Assembly (NCBI GenBank): GCA_002324875.1
Contig: NTJG01000008.1
Location: 1-64,000 of the forward strand
Origin: Lysobacteraceae bacterium NML93-0793
GTDB taxonomy: Bacteria > Pseudomonadota > Gammaproteobacteria > Xanthomonadales > Xanthomonadaceae
DNA length: 64,000 bases
Reading direction: 5' to 3'
The notes beneath the pieces are model-generated. The model worked only from the letters and a program-made list of their open reading frames with translations. It was not told the origin of the DNA and searched no databases. Each line of letters begins with the position of its first letter. The stretch's first letter is position 1. Below, piece by piece: positions 26,034-35,075 of this stretch. The position numbers and the translations under genes were made by a program.

Positions 26034-26675
26034 TCAGACCAGCTGCAGCTCGAAGGCCTTGAGCACCGCCCGGGTGCGGTCACGGACACCGAGCTTGGAC
26101 AGGATGTTCGAGACGTGGTTCTTGATCGTGCCTTCGGCCACGCCGAGCGAGTTCGCGATCTCCTTGTTCGAGAAACCGCCGGCCATCAGCCGCAGGATCT
26201 CGGTCTCGCGATCGGTCAACGGGTCCGGCCGGTCGAGGCTGACGAAGTCGTTGCGCATCTGTTCCAGCCCCGTCAGCAGGCGCTGGGTGACCGCCGGCTG
26301 CACCAGCGAGCCGCCGGCAGCGACGGTGCGGATCGCACCGACCAGCTGGTCGAGCGAAACATCCTTCAGCAGATAGCCCTTGGCGCCGGCCTTGATGCCG
26401 GCCAGCACCAGCTGGTCGTCGTCGAACGTGGTGAGGATGATCGTCGGCGGCAGCGCGCCGGCGCGGGCCAGCGCCTGCACCGCCTCGAGGCCCGACATCG
26501 CCGGCATGCGCATGTCCATCAGCACCACGTCGGGCTGCAGACCGGGAATCAGATCGACGGCCTGGCGTCCGTCGGCCGCCTCGCCGACGACCTCGATGCC
26601 GCCGTCCAGCGCCAGCAGCGAACGGATGCCCTGACGGACAAGGGTCTGGTCGTCGACCAGGCAGACTCGGATCAT
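26034..26675 (-). CDS. NarL/DesR-type response regulator
   Basis: This 213-residue protein has a receiver domain (about 1-120; DDQTLVR, VLMDMRMPAMSG with the phospho-Asp, and KGYLLKD) and a LuxR-type HTH (about 148-208; LTDRETEILRLMAGGFSNKEIA, EGTIKNHVSNIL). It is co-transcribed with the upstream histidine kinase gene, whose stop overlaps its start by 4 bases. The pair resembles DesK-DesR/LiaS-LiaR-like systems; the regulated genes are unknown. Confidence 0.9.
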   Translation of the reverse strand: MIRVCLVDDQTLVRQGIRSLLALDGGIEVVGEAADGRQAVDLIPGLQPDVVLMDMRMPAMSGLEAVQALARAGALPPTIILTTFDDDQLVLAGIKAGAKGYLLKDVSLDQLVGAIRTVAAGGSLVQPAVTQRLLTGLEQMRNDFVSLDRPDPLTDRETEILRLMAGGFSNKEIANSLGVAEGTIKNHVSNILSKLGVRDRTRAVLKAFELQLV

Positions 26676-27928
26676 GGTGCCTCCCGTTGGGTCTCGCGCG
26701 TTGGCGGCAGATCGGCCGTCGTGTGCCCGGGCGCGATTCCGGGCGCAGCATCGCGCACGCGGCCGTCCTCCGCCAGCGGCAGCTCAAGCCGCAGCACGAA
26801 GCCGCGTTCGGGCGCGGTGTCCACCTGCAGGCTTCCCCCGTACGCCGCCAGACGCTCGCGCATGCCGTTGAGGCCGTTGCCGGCGCGGGCGCTCTCCGCG
26901 CCGCGGCCGTCGTCGCGGGCATCGAGCAGGACCGACGCGTTGTTGCGGGTGTAGCGCAGGCGCAACAGGCTCGCCCCGGAATGCCGGACCGCATTGGTGA
27001 TGATCTCCTGGGTGCACCGGAGCAGCACGTGGGCGCGCTCCGGATCCTCCACCATGAACTGCAGCGGCATCTCCATGTCGACGCGCAGGCTCGGCACGTT
27101 CTCGGCCAGCGGCAGCAGCGTGGCGCGCATGTCGATCGCATCGTCGTCGCGCAACTGGCTCACGGCCTCGCGCACGTCGCTGAGCAGCAGCTTGGCCAGC
27201 GTCTGGGCCTGGCCCACGTGCTCCTGCGCCGGGCCGGACGTGAGATGGCTGGCGATTTCCAGATTGAGGCTCAGCGCCGTGAGGTGGTGGCCGAGCAGAT
27301 CGTGCAGTTCGCGCGAGATGCGGGTGCGCTCGTTGACCCGCACGCTCTCCGCCAGCAGCGCACGGGTGGCGCGCAGCTCGGCATTGAGGCGGCGCTGGTC
27401 TTCGCGGGCCTGGGCCTGCTGGCGCGCCACGAGACCGATGACGAAGACGAAGCCGGTGAAGCCCACGTACAGCGCGGCCTGCAGCACCGCCTCGGCGAGG
27501 GTGAAATCCAGGCCGCGCACGTACACCGGCACGATCACGAACTCACAGGCCACGAGCAGCGCCACCCCGATCCAGACCGGCAGCAGCCAGGGCAGCACGC
27601 AGGCGACCACCATCAGCAGGATGCTGCCGAGGCCGGTCTGGCTGTAGTAGCTGATTCCGATCGCACTGCCTACCAGCAGCAGGAGCAGCAGCTGATCGAA
27701 CCTGCCGATCCGGCGCTCGCCCAGGCCACGGGTCAGCCAGCCGTAGCTGAGTCCGAACACCGCCCAGGCCGTCCACGTGGGCCAACTGTCGAGGACGGCG
27801 CGCTGCCCGCCCTCCCCCAGTTGCTCGGCCGGCGCCATCGTTACCATCAGCAGCGGCAGGCCGATGACCGCCCAGGTGAACAGGCCGGCCAGGCGCAGCA
27901 GGCGATTGTGGTTCAGATGCCGGATCAT
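26672..27928 (-). CDS. HisKA_3-type sensor histidine kinase
   Basis: This 418-residue protein has an N-terminal region with about six membrane helices (about 10-165) and no large periplasmic domain. The phospho-His motif is ERTRISRELHDLLGHHLTAL, and a degenerate-short ATPase domain follows (EIITNAVRHSG as N-box, DARDDGRGAESARAGNGLNGMRER as G-boxes). This is the DesK/LiaS-type class that senses membrane state. The Pro/Ala-rich end beyond about residue 385 is extra. It overlaps the regulator gene by 4 bases. Confidence 0.9.
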   Translation of the reverse strand: MIRHLNHNRLLRLAGLFTWAVIGLPLLMVTMAPAEQLGEGGQRAVLDSWPTWTAWAVFGLSYGWLTRGLGERRIGRFDQLLLLLLVGSAIGISYYSQTGLGSILLMVVACVLPWLLPVWIGVALLVACEFVIVPVYVRGLDFTLAEAVLQAALYVGFTGFVFVIGLVARQQAQAREDQRRLNAELRATRALLAESVRVNERTRISRELHDLLGHHLTALSLNLEIASHLTSGPAQEHVGQAQTLAKLLLSDVREAVSQLRDDDAIDMRATLLPLAENVPSLRVDMEMPLQFMVEDPERAHVLLRCTQEIITNAVRHSGASLLRLRYTRNNASVLLDARDDGRGAESARAGNGLNGMRERLAAYGGSLQVDTAPERGFVLRLELPLAEDGRVRDAAPGIAPGHTTADLPPTRETQREAP

Positions 27929-28083
27929 GCCCGCATGGTAGGCGCAGCCGCGCGCCGCACGGAGGGCCTGAAGTCATGCCGGGCGTCGACGCCGGTGGCC
28001 GGCATGCAATAATCACGCCCTGCGACGCATCCCGGCCGACCGGCCGGTGCCCGCGTCCCAAGGTCCGCTTCATGGAGTCTGGA

Positions 28084-28674
28084 ATGTCGATCGTCGTCCG
28101 CGACGTGCGCGAGCACGAGCTGGATTCCATCCTCGAACTCAACAACGCCGCCGGCCCCACGATCCTGCCCCTGGATGCCGCCCGCCTGCGCCGCCTCTAC
28201 GAGGGCGCCGAGTACTTCCGCGTCGCCGAGCGTGACGGCGCGATGGTCGGGTTCCTGATCGGCTTCGGCTCGGGCAGCACCCACGACAGCAGCAACTACG
28301 CGTGGTTCGGCAGCCATTACGCCGATTTCTTCTACATCGACCGCATCGTGGTCGCGAGCCGTCGCCGCGGCGGTGGCGTGGGACGCGCGTTCTACGCCGA
28401 CGTGCAGAGCTTTGCCGAGGTCCGGTATCCGCTGCTGACCTGCGAGGTCTTCATCGAGCACGAGAACGATCCGGTGCGTCTGTTCCACGGCAGCTTCGGC
28501 TTCCGCGAGGTCGGTCAGCACGTGATGCCGGGCACCGACATCCGCGCCTCGATGCTGGTCAAGGATCTCTGCAGCTACCCCTGGGTGCGCGAAACCTATG
28601 GCGGCACCCTGCCCGACGTGGACTGGCTGCGACGCCGTCAGGTCACCGGCACCGCCGACGGAGCACACCGCTGA
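28084..28674 (+). CDS. GNAT-family N-acetyltransferase
   Basis: This 196-residue protein has a GNAT fold: the ELNNAAGPTILPLD N-terminal part, then FFYIDRIVVASRRRGGGVGRAFY, the acetyl-CoA loop (R/Q-x-x-G-x-G/A-like). The NDPVRLFHGSFGF segment supplies a conserved Asn and Phe. The acceptor is unknown. I chose the ATG at 28084 since GGAG lies 6 bases upstream; an in-frame ATG at 28072 is an alternative. Its TGA overlaps the minC ATG by one base, so it is in the min operon. Confidence 0.82.
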   Translation: MSIVVRDVREHELDSILELNNAAGPTILPLDAARLRRLYEGAEYFRVAERDGAMVGFLIGFGSGSTHDSSNYAWFGSHYADFFYIDRIVVASRRRGGGVGRAFYADVQSFAEVRYPLLTCEVFIEHENDPVRLFHGSFGFREVGQHVMPGTDIRASMLVKDLCSYPWVRETYGGTLPDVDWLRRRQVTGTADGAHR

Positions 28675-29450
28675 TGGCCGGTCATCCCGCAGGCAGCACG
28701 GCCACGTTCGAACAGGCCGGCGAGCTGAAGATCGGCCAGGTGGGCATCGCCAACCTGCGCATCCGCACGCTCGACGTCGAGCGCCTGGGCGCGGAAATGC
28801 GCGACCGCGTGAAGCGCGCGCCGAAGCTGTTCGAGCGCGCGGCCGTGATCCTCGATTTCGGCGGCCTGGCGTCGACACCCGACGTCGCCACGGCGCGGGC
28901 GCTGCTCGATGCCTTGCGCGACGCCGGCGCGTTGCCGGTCGCCCTGGCCTGGGGCAATGCCGACAACGCGGCGCTTGCCGAGGCACTCGGTCTGCCGCTG
29001 CTGTCGAAGTTCCGCGCCCAGTACGAGACCGCCGACACCGCTGCCGCAGCGCCCGTACGCGCCGCGCCTGCGCCCCAGCCGCCCGCGCCTGCGCCGGCGC
29101 CGCCGCCGGCCGCAGCGGTCGAACCCGGCCTGATGCAGACCACCGCGGTGCGCTCGGGGCAGCAGCTCTACGCACAGAATCGCGACCTGACCGTGCTGTC
29201 CCAGGTCGGCGCCGGCGCCGAGGTCATCGCCGACGGCTCCATCCACATCTACGGCCCGCTGCGCGGACGCGCACTGGCCGGTGCGAAAGGCAACACCAGC
29301 GCCCGCATCTTCTGCCGCAGCTTCCAGGCCGAACTCGTGGCCGTGGCGGGCCAGTACAAGGTGCTCGACGATATTCCCCGCGAACTCCATGGCAAGGCCG
29401 TCCAGGTCTGGCTGGAGCATGACGAATTGAAGATCGCCGCACTCGAGTGA
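28674..29450 (+). CDS. minC: Septum site-determining protein MinC
   Basis: This 258-residue protein has an N-terminal domain (about 1-115, KLFERAAVILDFGGL), a Pro/Ala-rich linker (about 124-150) and the C-terminal beta-helix domain (AEVIADGSIHIYGPLRGRALAGA, then SARIFCRSFQAELVAVAG). MinC blocks FtsZ assembly near the poles and is recruited by MinD. The start ATG overlaps the GNAT stop (TGATG). The linker is longer and more Pro-rich than in E. coli. Confidence 0.95.
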   Translation: MAGHPAGSTATFEQAGELKIGQVGIANLRIRTLDVERLGAEMRDRVKRAPKLFERAAVILDFGGLASTPDVATARALLDALRDAGALPVALAWGNADNAALAEALGLPLLSKFRAQYETADTAAAAPVRAAPAPQPPAPAPAPPPAAAVEPGLMQTTAVRSGQQLYAQNRDLTVLSQVGAGAEVIADGSIHIYGPLRGRALAGAKGNTSARIFCRSFQAELVAVAGQYKVLDDIPRELHGKAVQVWLEHDELKIAALE

Positions 29451-29474
29451 CGGCGGCATACCAGGAGATGTGTT

Positions 29475-30284
29475 TTGGCTGAGATCATTGTGGTCACCTC
29501 GGGCAAGGGCGGCGTGGGCAAGACCACCAGCAGCGCCAGCATCGCGATCGGCCTCGCCCGCCAGGGCAAGCGCACGGCGGTGGTGGATTTCGACGTCGGC
29601 CTGCGCAACCTCGACCTGATCATGGGCTGCGAGCGGCGCGTGGTGTACGACCTGGTCAACGTGGTCCAGGGCGAGGCCTCGCTGAAGCAGGCGCTGATCA
29701 AGGACAAGCGCTTCGACAACCTCTACGTGCTCGCCGCGTCGCAGACGCGTGACAAGGATGCGCTGACCACCGAGGGCGTGGAGCGCGTGCTCAAGGAACT
29801 CGCCGACGACGGCTTCGACTACATCGTCTGCGACTCGCCGGCCGGCATCGAGAAGGGTGCGTTCCTGGCGATGTACTTCGCCGATCGCGCGATCGTCGTG
29901 GTCAACCCCGAGGTCTCGTCGGTGCGCGACTCCGACCGCGTCATCGGTCTGCTGCAGTCCAAGACCCGCCGTGCCGAGAACGGCGAGCGCGTGCAGGAGC
30001 ATCTGCTGCTCACGCGCTACAGCCCGGCGCGCGTGGAGACCGGCGAGATGCTGTCGATCACCGATGTCGAGGAAGTGCTGGGCCTGAAGACCATCGGCGT
30101 GATCCCCGAATCGGGCGACGTGCTCAACGCGTCCAACAAGGGCGAGCCGGTGATCCTGTCGGCCGAATCCAACGCCGGCCAGGCCTACGACGATGCCGTC
30201 GCCCGTCTGCTCGGCCAGGAGCGCCCGATGCGCTTCACCACCCACGACAAGAAGGGCTTCTTCAGCAAGCTGTTCGGAGGCTGA
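29475..30284 (+). CDS. minD: Septum site-determining ATPase MinD
   Basis: This 269-residue ParA/MinD-type ATPase has the deviant Walker A GKGGVGKT (10-17), a [13 protein letters not shown] switch and [16 protein letters not shown]-terminal amphipathic membrane-targeting helix ([11 protein letters not shown]) follows. It oscillates with MinE and carries MinC to the membrane. The start codon is TTG at 29475, with AGGAG about 8 bases upstream; no ATG precedes the Walker motif. It ends one base into the minE start region (TGATG). Confidence 0.95.
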   Translation: MAEIIVVTSGKGGVGKTTSSASIAIGLARQGKRTAVVDFDVGLRNLDLIMGCERRVVYDLVNVVQGEASLKQALIKDKRFDNLYVLAASQTRDKDALTTEGVERVLKELADDGFDYIVCDSPAGIEKGAFLAMYFADRAIVVVNPEVSSVRDSDRVIGLLQSKTRRAENGERVQEHLLLTRYSPARVETGEMLSITDVEEVLGLKTIGVIPESGDVLNASNKGEPVILSAESNAGQAYDDAVARLLGQERPMRFTTHDKKGFFSKLFGG

Positions 30285-30286
30285 TG

Positions 30287-30550
30287 ATGGGCATGTTCGA
30301 TTTCCTCAAACCGAAGAAGAACACCGCGACGATCGCCAAGGATCGCCTGCGCATCATCGTGGCCCAGGAGCGCACCAATCGCGGCGCACCGGATTATCTA
30401 CCGCTGCTGCAGCGCGAACTGCTCGAGGTGATCCGCAAGTACGTCAGCATCGACGTCGAGGCGGTGAAGGTGGATCTGGTCAAGGACGGCGATCACGACG
30501 TGCTCGACATCTCGGTCGCGCTGCCCGAAGAGCGCGCCGCGAACGCCTGA
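30287..30550 (+). CDS. minE: Cell division topological specificity factor MinE
   Basis: This 87-residue protein has an N-terminal amphipathic membrane-binding segment ([12 protein letters not shown]), the anti-MinCD region ([13 protein letters not shown]) and the C-terminal dimer domain ([17 protein letters not shown]). It stimulates MinD ATPase. I chose the ATG at 30287 because GGAGG is 6 bases upstream; the ATG at 30284, which overlaps the minD stop, is only 3 bases away and would add one Met. Confidence 0.94.
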   Translation: MGMFDFLKPKKNTATIAKDRLRIIVAQERTNRGAPDYLPLLQRELLEVIRKYVSIDVEAVKVDLVKDGDHDVLDISVALPEERAANA

Positions 30551-30559
30551 GCCGCACCG

Positions 30560-31054
30560 ATGGAGCCGCGCCCCGTTCCGGCCTCGACCGGCGAAGCGGC
30601 CGTGTTGCGGCTGCGTGACATCGGATTCGATGCGCCGCGCGTGTTGCTCGCCGGCTACGGACTCACGCTGAACGCCGTCGACGACGGCGCGGCGATTCCC
30701 GGCAGCTTCTGGGGCGACGACGAAGCCGGGATCATCGGCCACGACGTCTACGCCCGCGACGACACCCCGGTGCACTCGCTGCTGCACGAAGCCGGCCATC
30801 TGATCGTGCTGCCGGCCGAGCGCCGCGCGGCGGTGCACACCAACGCCACCGATTCGGTCGAGGAAGAAGACGCGACCTGTTACCTGCAGATCGTGCTCGC
30901 CGATGCCCTGCCCGGCGTCGGCCGCGACCGGCTCATGGCCGACATGGACGCCTGGGGCTACACCTTCCGCCTCGGCTCGGCGCGCGCGTGGTTCGAGCAC
31001 GACGCCGACGACGCGCGTGCGTGGCTGCATGCGCGTGGACTGTTGCCGGGCTGA
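30560..31054 (+). CDS. Hypothetical protein with HEAGH zinc-type motif
   Basis: This 164-residue protein has a HEAGH motif (SLLHEAGHLIVLPAERR, about 76-92), an SVEEEDATCYLQI segment with possible third ligands (Glu) and no signal peptide. The HExxH plus downstream Glu arrangement resembles small zincin-like proteins. I cannot name a family, and peptidase activity is an inference. It starts 9 bp after minE, which suggests transcription with the min genes. Confidence 0.65.
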   Translation: MEPRPVPASTGEAAVLRLRDIGFDAPRVLLAGYGLTLNAVDDGAAIPGSFWGDDEAGIIGHDVYARDDTPVHSLLHEAGHLIVLPAERRAAVHTNATDSVEEEDATCYLQIVLADALPGVGRDRLMADMDAWGYTFRLGSARAWFEHDADDARAWLHARGLLPG

Positions 31055-31191
31055 TTCCGCACGCGGTCATGCGCGCCTGCGAACGGCGCGAGCGCGCCGA
31101 TCCGACACCACAGCGCCCGTCGCCCACCGACACTTGCGGCCCTGTGGACCGCGCACTAGCCTCCGGATTCCATTGCACACCGGATGCTGTC

Positions 31192-33195
31192 GTGAACCAT
31201 CGCCACGCCCTGCTCGCCCTGGCCGTCGCAGCGAGCCTCGCGCTCGTCGGCTGCAACCGCGCACCGTCGCCCGATGCCGCATCGCAGGCCGGCGCGAGCG
31301 CCGTGCCCGAGGGTGAAACCGCCGACCAGTTCATCGCCCGGGTCAACGCCGAACTCAAGGCGCTGATGCCCGAGCTGACCGCCTCGCAATGGCTGTCCTC
31401 GACCTACATCAACGACGACAGCCAGCTGCTCGCTGCCAAGTACAACGAGCGCTACCTCGCCCAGCTCAACAGCTGGATCGAGCAGGCCCGCCGCTTCGAA
31501 GGCCAGCAGATGTCGGCCGACACCGCGCGTGCGATCAATCTGCTCAAGCTCGGCGCGTCGATGCCGCCGCCGCGCAATCCCGAGCACCTCGCCGAGCTGA
31601 CCCGCATCGCCTCGAAGATGGAGGGCACCTACGGCGCCGGCCAGTACTGCACCGGCGAAGGCGAGGCCCGCCGCTGCCGCCAGCTCGGCCAGCTCGAAGA
31701 CGTCCTGCGCAGCAGCCGCGACTACGATGCGCAGCTCGATGCCTGGCAGGGCTGGCACAGCATCGCCCAGCCGATGCGCGCCGATTACACGCGCTTCGTC
31801 GAACTCGTGAACGAGGGCGCGCGCGACCTCGGTTTCGCCGATGCCGGCGAGGCCTGGCGTTCGGGTTACGACATGCCGCCGGCCCAGCTCGCGGCCGAAA
31901 CCGATCGTCTCTGGGGCCAGGTCAAGCCGCTGTACGAGCAACTGCACTGCTACACCCGCGCGCGCCTGGACGCCCGGTATCCGGGCCGCGGCACCGTGGA
32001 CGGCAGCCTGTTGCCGGCCCATCTGATGGGCAATATGTGGCAGCAGGACTGGGGCAACCTGTGGGACGTGTTGCAGCCCTATCCCAACGCCGGCAGCCTC
32101 GACGTCACCGGCGCGCTGGAGCGGAACTACCAGACCCTGCTCAACGAACAGATGGTCAAGGAGAACGCGCTGATCGATTCCGATCGCCGCGCCGACATCG
32201 CCCAGGCCGCGCTGCTGGAAAACGCCAAGCGCATGAACCGGCGCGCCGAGGACTTCTACGTCTCGCTGGGCATGCCCAGGCTGCCCGACAGCTTCTGGAC
32301 GAAGACCCAGTTCATCAAACCGCGCGATCGCGACGTGGTCTGCCATGCCAGCGCCTGGGACATGAACATGGCCGGCGACGTGCGCACCAAGATGTGCACC
32401 AAGCCGAACGAGGAAGACTTCACGACGATCTACCATGAGCTCGGCCACGTCTATTACTACCTCGCCTACAACGGCCGTCCGCCGCTGTTCCAGAACGGCG
32501 CGCACGACGGCTTCCACGAGGCGATCGGCGACACCATCGTGCTGGCGATGACGCCGCAGTACCTGCAGTCGATCGGCCTGGTCGGCGAGCAACAGCAGAC
32601 CCAGGAATCGCTGGTCAACTCGCAGATGCGCATGGCGCTGGCCAAGGTGGCGTTCATGCCGTTCGGCCTGATGATCGACCGCTGGCGCTGGGGCGTGTTC
32701 GACGGCTCGATCACGCCGGAGAATTACAACAGCGCGTGGTGGTCGCTGAAGGCGCAGTACCAGGGCGTCGCCCCGGCGACCGCGCGTGGCGAGGAATTCT
32801 TCGACGCCGGCGCCAAGTACCACGTGCCGGGCAATACGCCCTACACGCGCTACTTCCTGTCGCACGTGCTGCAGTTCCAGTTCTACAAGGCGCTGTGCGA
32901 TGCGTCCGGCCACACCGGCCCGCTGTACGAATGCAGCTTCTACGGCAACAAGGCCGCCGGCGAGAAGTTCTGGGCGATGCTGGAGAAGGGCAACAGCCAG
33001 CCGTGGCAGCAGACCATGCGCGAACTCACCGGCGGCGAGCAGATGGACGCAGCGCCGGTGCTCGAGTACTTCGCGCCGCTGCAGGCGTGGTTGACCGAGC
33101 AGAACGAAGGCCGCAGCTGCGGCTGGTCCGCACCGACCGCGGCTGCACCCGCGCCCGCGCCGGAATCGACGACCGCAGGGCCGGCGCAAGGCTGA
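31192..33195 (+). CDS. M2-family (ACE-like) peptidyl-dipeptidase lipoprotein
   Basis: This 667-residue protein has a lipobox (SLALVGC, Cys at 21), so it is probably a periplasmic or outer-membrane lipoprotein. The zinc site is HELGH (His415, His419) with Glu443 in FHEAIGD, 24 residues after the second His as in angiotensin-converting enzyme. M2 enzymes remove C-terminal dipeptides. The start is GTG at 31192, chosen because the signal peptide begins there; upstream in-frame codons add a non-signal sequence. A perfect terminator follows the stop. Confidence 0.92.
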   Translation: MNHRHALLALAVAASLALVGCNRAPSPDAASQAGASAVPEGETADQFIARVNAELKALMPELTASQWLSSTYINDDSQLLAAKYNERYLAQLNSWIEQARRFEGQQMSADTARAINLLKLGASMPPPRNPEHLAELTRIASKMEGTYGAGQYCTGEGEARRCRQLGQLEDVLRSSRDYDAQLDAWQGWHSIAQPMRADYTRFVELVNEGARDLGFADAGEAWRSGYDMPPAQLAAETDRLWGQVKPLYEQLHCYTRARLDARYPGRGTVDGSLLPAHLMGNMWQQDWGNLWDVLQPYPNAGSLDVTGALERNYQTLLNEQMVKENALIDSDRRADIAQAALLENAKRMNRRAEDFYVSLGMPRLPDSFWTKTQFIKPRDRDVVCHASAWDMNMAGDVRTKMCTKPNEEDFTTIYHELGHVYYYLAYNGRPPLFQNGAHDGFHEAIGDTIVLAMTPQYLQSIGLVGEQQQTQESLVNSQMRMALAKVAFMPFGLMIDRWRWGVFDGSITPENYNSAWWSLKAQYQGVAPATARGEEFFDAGAKYHVPGNTPYTRYFLSHVLQFQFYKALCDASGHTGPLYECSFYGNKAAGEKFWAMLEKGNSQPWQQTMRELTGGEQMDAAPVLEYFAPLQAWLTEQNEGRSCGWSAPTAAAPAPAPESTTAGPAQG

Positions 33196-33225
33196 TCTCC
33201 CCTCCGGCGCACATCCGCCTCACGA

Positions 33226-33260
33226 ACGGAACGGGCCGGCGCACCGCCGGCCCGTTCCGT
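33226..33260 (+). terminator. Rho-independent terminator after the M2 dipeptidase gene
   Basis: A perfect 15-bp inverted repeat (33226-33240 / 33246-33260) with a 5-nt loop is followed by TTCC. It lies between convergent genes and may work for the minus-strand exporter gene too, though its flank on that side is less T-rich. Confidence 0.82.
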
Positions 33261-33288
33261 TTCCATCGTTGGCGAGCCGGGGCGCGAC

Positions 33289-34521
33289 TTACATCTGGTC
33301 CGTCGGCTCCAGCGCGGCCGGCGCCTTCGGACACTGCGGCCGCGCGCCGCGCGACAGCTCCCAGCGCCAGAACAACCAGCCCACGAGCATGAAGGCGGCG
33401 GCCGTGACCGCCAGCAGCAGCGGCCGATGGCTCACCAGTGGCGACAGCACGCCTGCCACCGCGGCATTGAGCACCAGGCCGGTGAAGGCCTGCAGCGACG
33501 AGGCCGAGCCGCGCTGGCGCGGATACATGTCGAGGATCGCGAGCGTCAGGATCGGGAACGTCAACGCGATGCCGAACGAATTGAGCATCGCCGGCATCAC
33601 CGCCCAGGGAATCGCGGGCTGGTCGACCAGCAGGTTGTAGCCGAGATTCAGCGCCATCGCCGCGCCACTGCAGGCGAAGCCGATGTTCGCCAGCCGCGTG
33701 CCGGTGATGCGGCCCGCCGCGCGCCCCGACACCCACGAGCCGAGCATCATGCCGCTGATCATCGGCACGAAGAACCAGCCGAACTGGCGCTCGTTGAGGC
33801 CCAGCACGTCGACCACGAACACCGGCGTGGACGCGATGTACAGGAACAGCGCCGAGAAGTTGAACGCACCCGCCGCGGCGACGCGCTGGAAACGCGGGTT
33901 GGTGAAGATCGCGAAGTAGTCAGCGAGCAGACGCCGCGGCGCCAGCGAACTGCGCGCGTCGCGCGGATGCGTTTCCGGCAGCCAGCGCCAGGTGACAACC
34001 AACAGCATCAGCGAGAACGCCACCAGAAACCAGAAGATCAACGGCCAGCGGCCGAACCCCAGCAGCCAGCCGCCGATGATCGGCGCGATCGCCGGCGCCA
34101 CGCTGAAGATCATCATGACCTGGCTCATTAGCCGCTGGGCGTCGTCGCCCTGCAGCACGTCACGGATCACCGCGCGGCCGACGATCAGGCCTACGCCGGC
34201 CGACAGGCCCTGCAGCGCGCGGAACACCAGCAGCGTGCCGAGATCGGTCGACAGCGCGCAGCCCACCGAGGCGAGCACGAACACCGACAGCCCGCCGAGG
34301 ATCACCGCGCGGCGGCCGATCGCATCCGACAGCGGCCCGTGCACGATGCTCATCAGCGCGTAGGCGATCAGGTACACCGCGATCGTCTGCTGCATCGCCG
34401 CCGGGTCCGCGCCGAGATCGCCGCCCATGGCCGGGAACGCCGGAAAGATCGTGTCGATCGAGAACGGCCCGAACATCGCCAGGCCGGCGAGCAGCAACGC
34501 CAGCGTGCGGATCGAGGGCAT
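33289..34521 (-). CDS. Bcr/CflA-family multidrug exporter (MFS)
   Basis: This roughly 410-residue protein has about 12 membrane helices. Motif A of the drug:H+ antiporter family is present ([17 protein letters not shown]), as is the Bcr/CflA start pattern [16 protein letters not shown]. It would export drugs or dipeptides and similar compounds with protons. I chose the ATG at 34521, which has GAGG upstream; an ATG at 34536 adds five residues, and an extension to 34650 adds an Arg/Cys-rich stretch unlike the family. The substrate is unknown. Confidence 0.88.
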   Translation of the reverse strand: MPSIRTLALLLAGLAMFGPFSIDTIFPAFPAMGGDLGADPAAMQQTIAVYLIAYALMSIVHGPLSDAIGRRAVILGGLSVFVLASVGCALSTDLGTLLVFRALQGLSAGVGLIVGRAVIRDVLQGDDAQRLMSQVMMIFSVAPAIAPIIGGWLLGFGRWPLIFWFLVAFSLMLLVVTWRWLPETHPRDARSSLAPRRLLADYFAIFTNPRFQRVAAAGAFNFSALFLYIASTPVFVVDVLGLNERQFGWFFVPMISGMMLGSWVSGRAAGRITGTRLANIGFACSGAAMALNLGYNLLVDQPAIPWAVMPAMLNSFGIALTFPILTLAILDMYPRQRGSASSLQAFTGLVLNAAVAGVLSPLVSHRPLLLAVTAAAFMLVGWLFWRWELSRGARPQCPKAPAALEPTDQM

Positions 34522-34773
34522 GCGCGGCTGCCTCATGCGCGCACCCGCGAGGCGCCTGCGGCGACAGCTGCACGACACGAGGCGGGCGCGCGAGCGACGG
34601 CAGGACAACAGGATTCGGACATCGGGACACCGGCAGACGTCCGTATTCACGGACCGGGGACGGCGCAGGCGCCGCGTCGAAGCGCGACATCATAGGCCGC
34701 CCGATGCGTACGCCCCGGCAACGGCGCGTTCCGCCGGCCCGCTGCGGCCCGCGCGGGCGCGCGGCGTGGCCGG

Positions 34774-34779
34774 TATACT
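34774..34779 (+). promoter_or_regulatory. -10 element upstream of the glycine riboswitch
   Basis: TATACT lies 11 bases before the start of the riboswitch. No clear -35 hexamer is visible. Confidence 0.5.
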
Positions 34780-34790
34780 GCGCCGCGTAT

Positions 34791-34978
34791 GCAGTGGGAG
34801 AAGCGGGCGCTCCTCGGGAGGCCCGCTGCCGTAGGCGCAACCGCCCGGAATCGCTCAGGCCCAGCACCGCTGCAGCAGCAACACTCTGGAGAGACCGGCC
34901 GTCCTGCAGGATCGCGCCGGCGCCGAAGGGGCACGAAGCGCCGCGCTTCCAAACTCTCAGGCAAAAGGACAGAGGGGC
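34791..34978 (+). ncRNA. Tandem glycine riboswitch upstream of gcvP
   Basis: Two consecutive glycine aptamers are visible. The first (about 34795-34861) has GTGGGAGAAGC, then GCCGTAGGCGCAACCGCCCGGAATCGCTCAGGC. The second (about 34890-34977) has TCTGGAGAGACCG, then CGCCGAAGGGGCACG and the hallmark ACTCTCAGGCAAAAGGACAGAGG. They match the glycine riboswitch cores (GGAGA, GCCGAAGG, CTCAGGCAAAAGGACAG). Glycine binding usually turns on glycine-cleavage genes; the gcvP ATG is about 98 bases downstream. The first aptamer departs from consensus in parts of the linker. Confidence 0.9.
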
Positions 34979-35075
34979 ACGCGGAAGACCGGCGGTCTTC
35001 GGCCATCGTCGTCCTGCACGGACGGACATGGGCATGCGCCGGCATTCCTTGAGTCCTTCTGTCCGGATGCCCGCC

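Noticed and set aside
31156-33189. A long antisense frame across the M2 dipeptidase
   Set aside because: The plus strand has a full HELGH zinc site at ACE-like spacing; the antisense translation has no motif.
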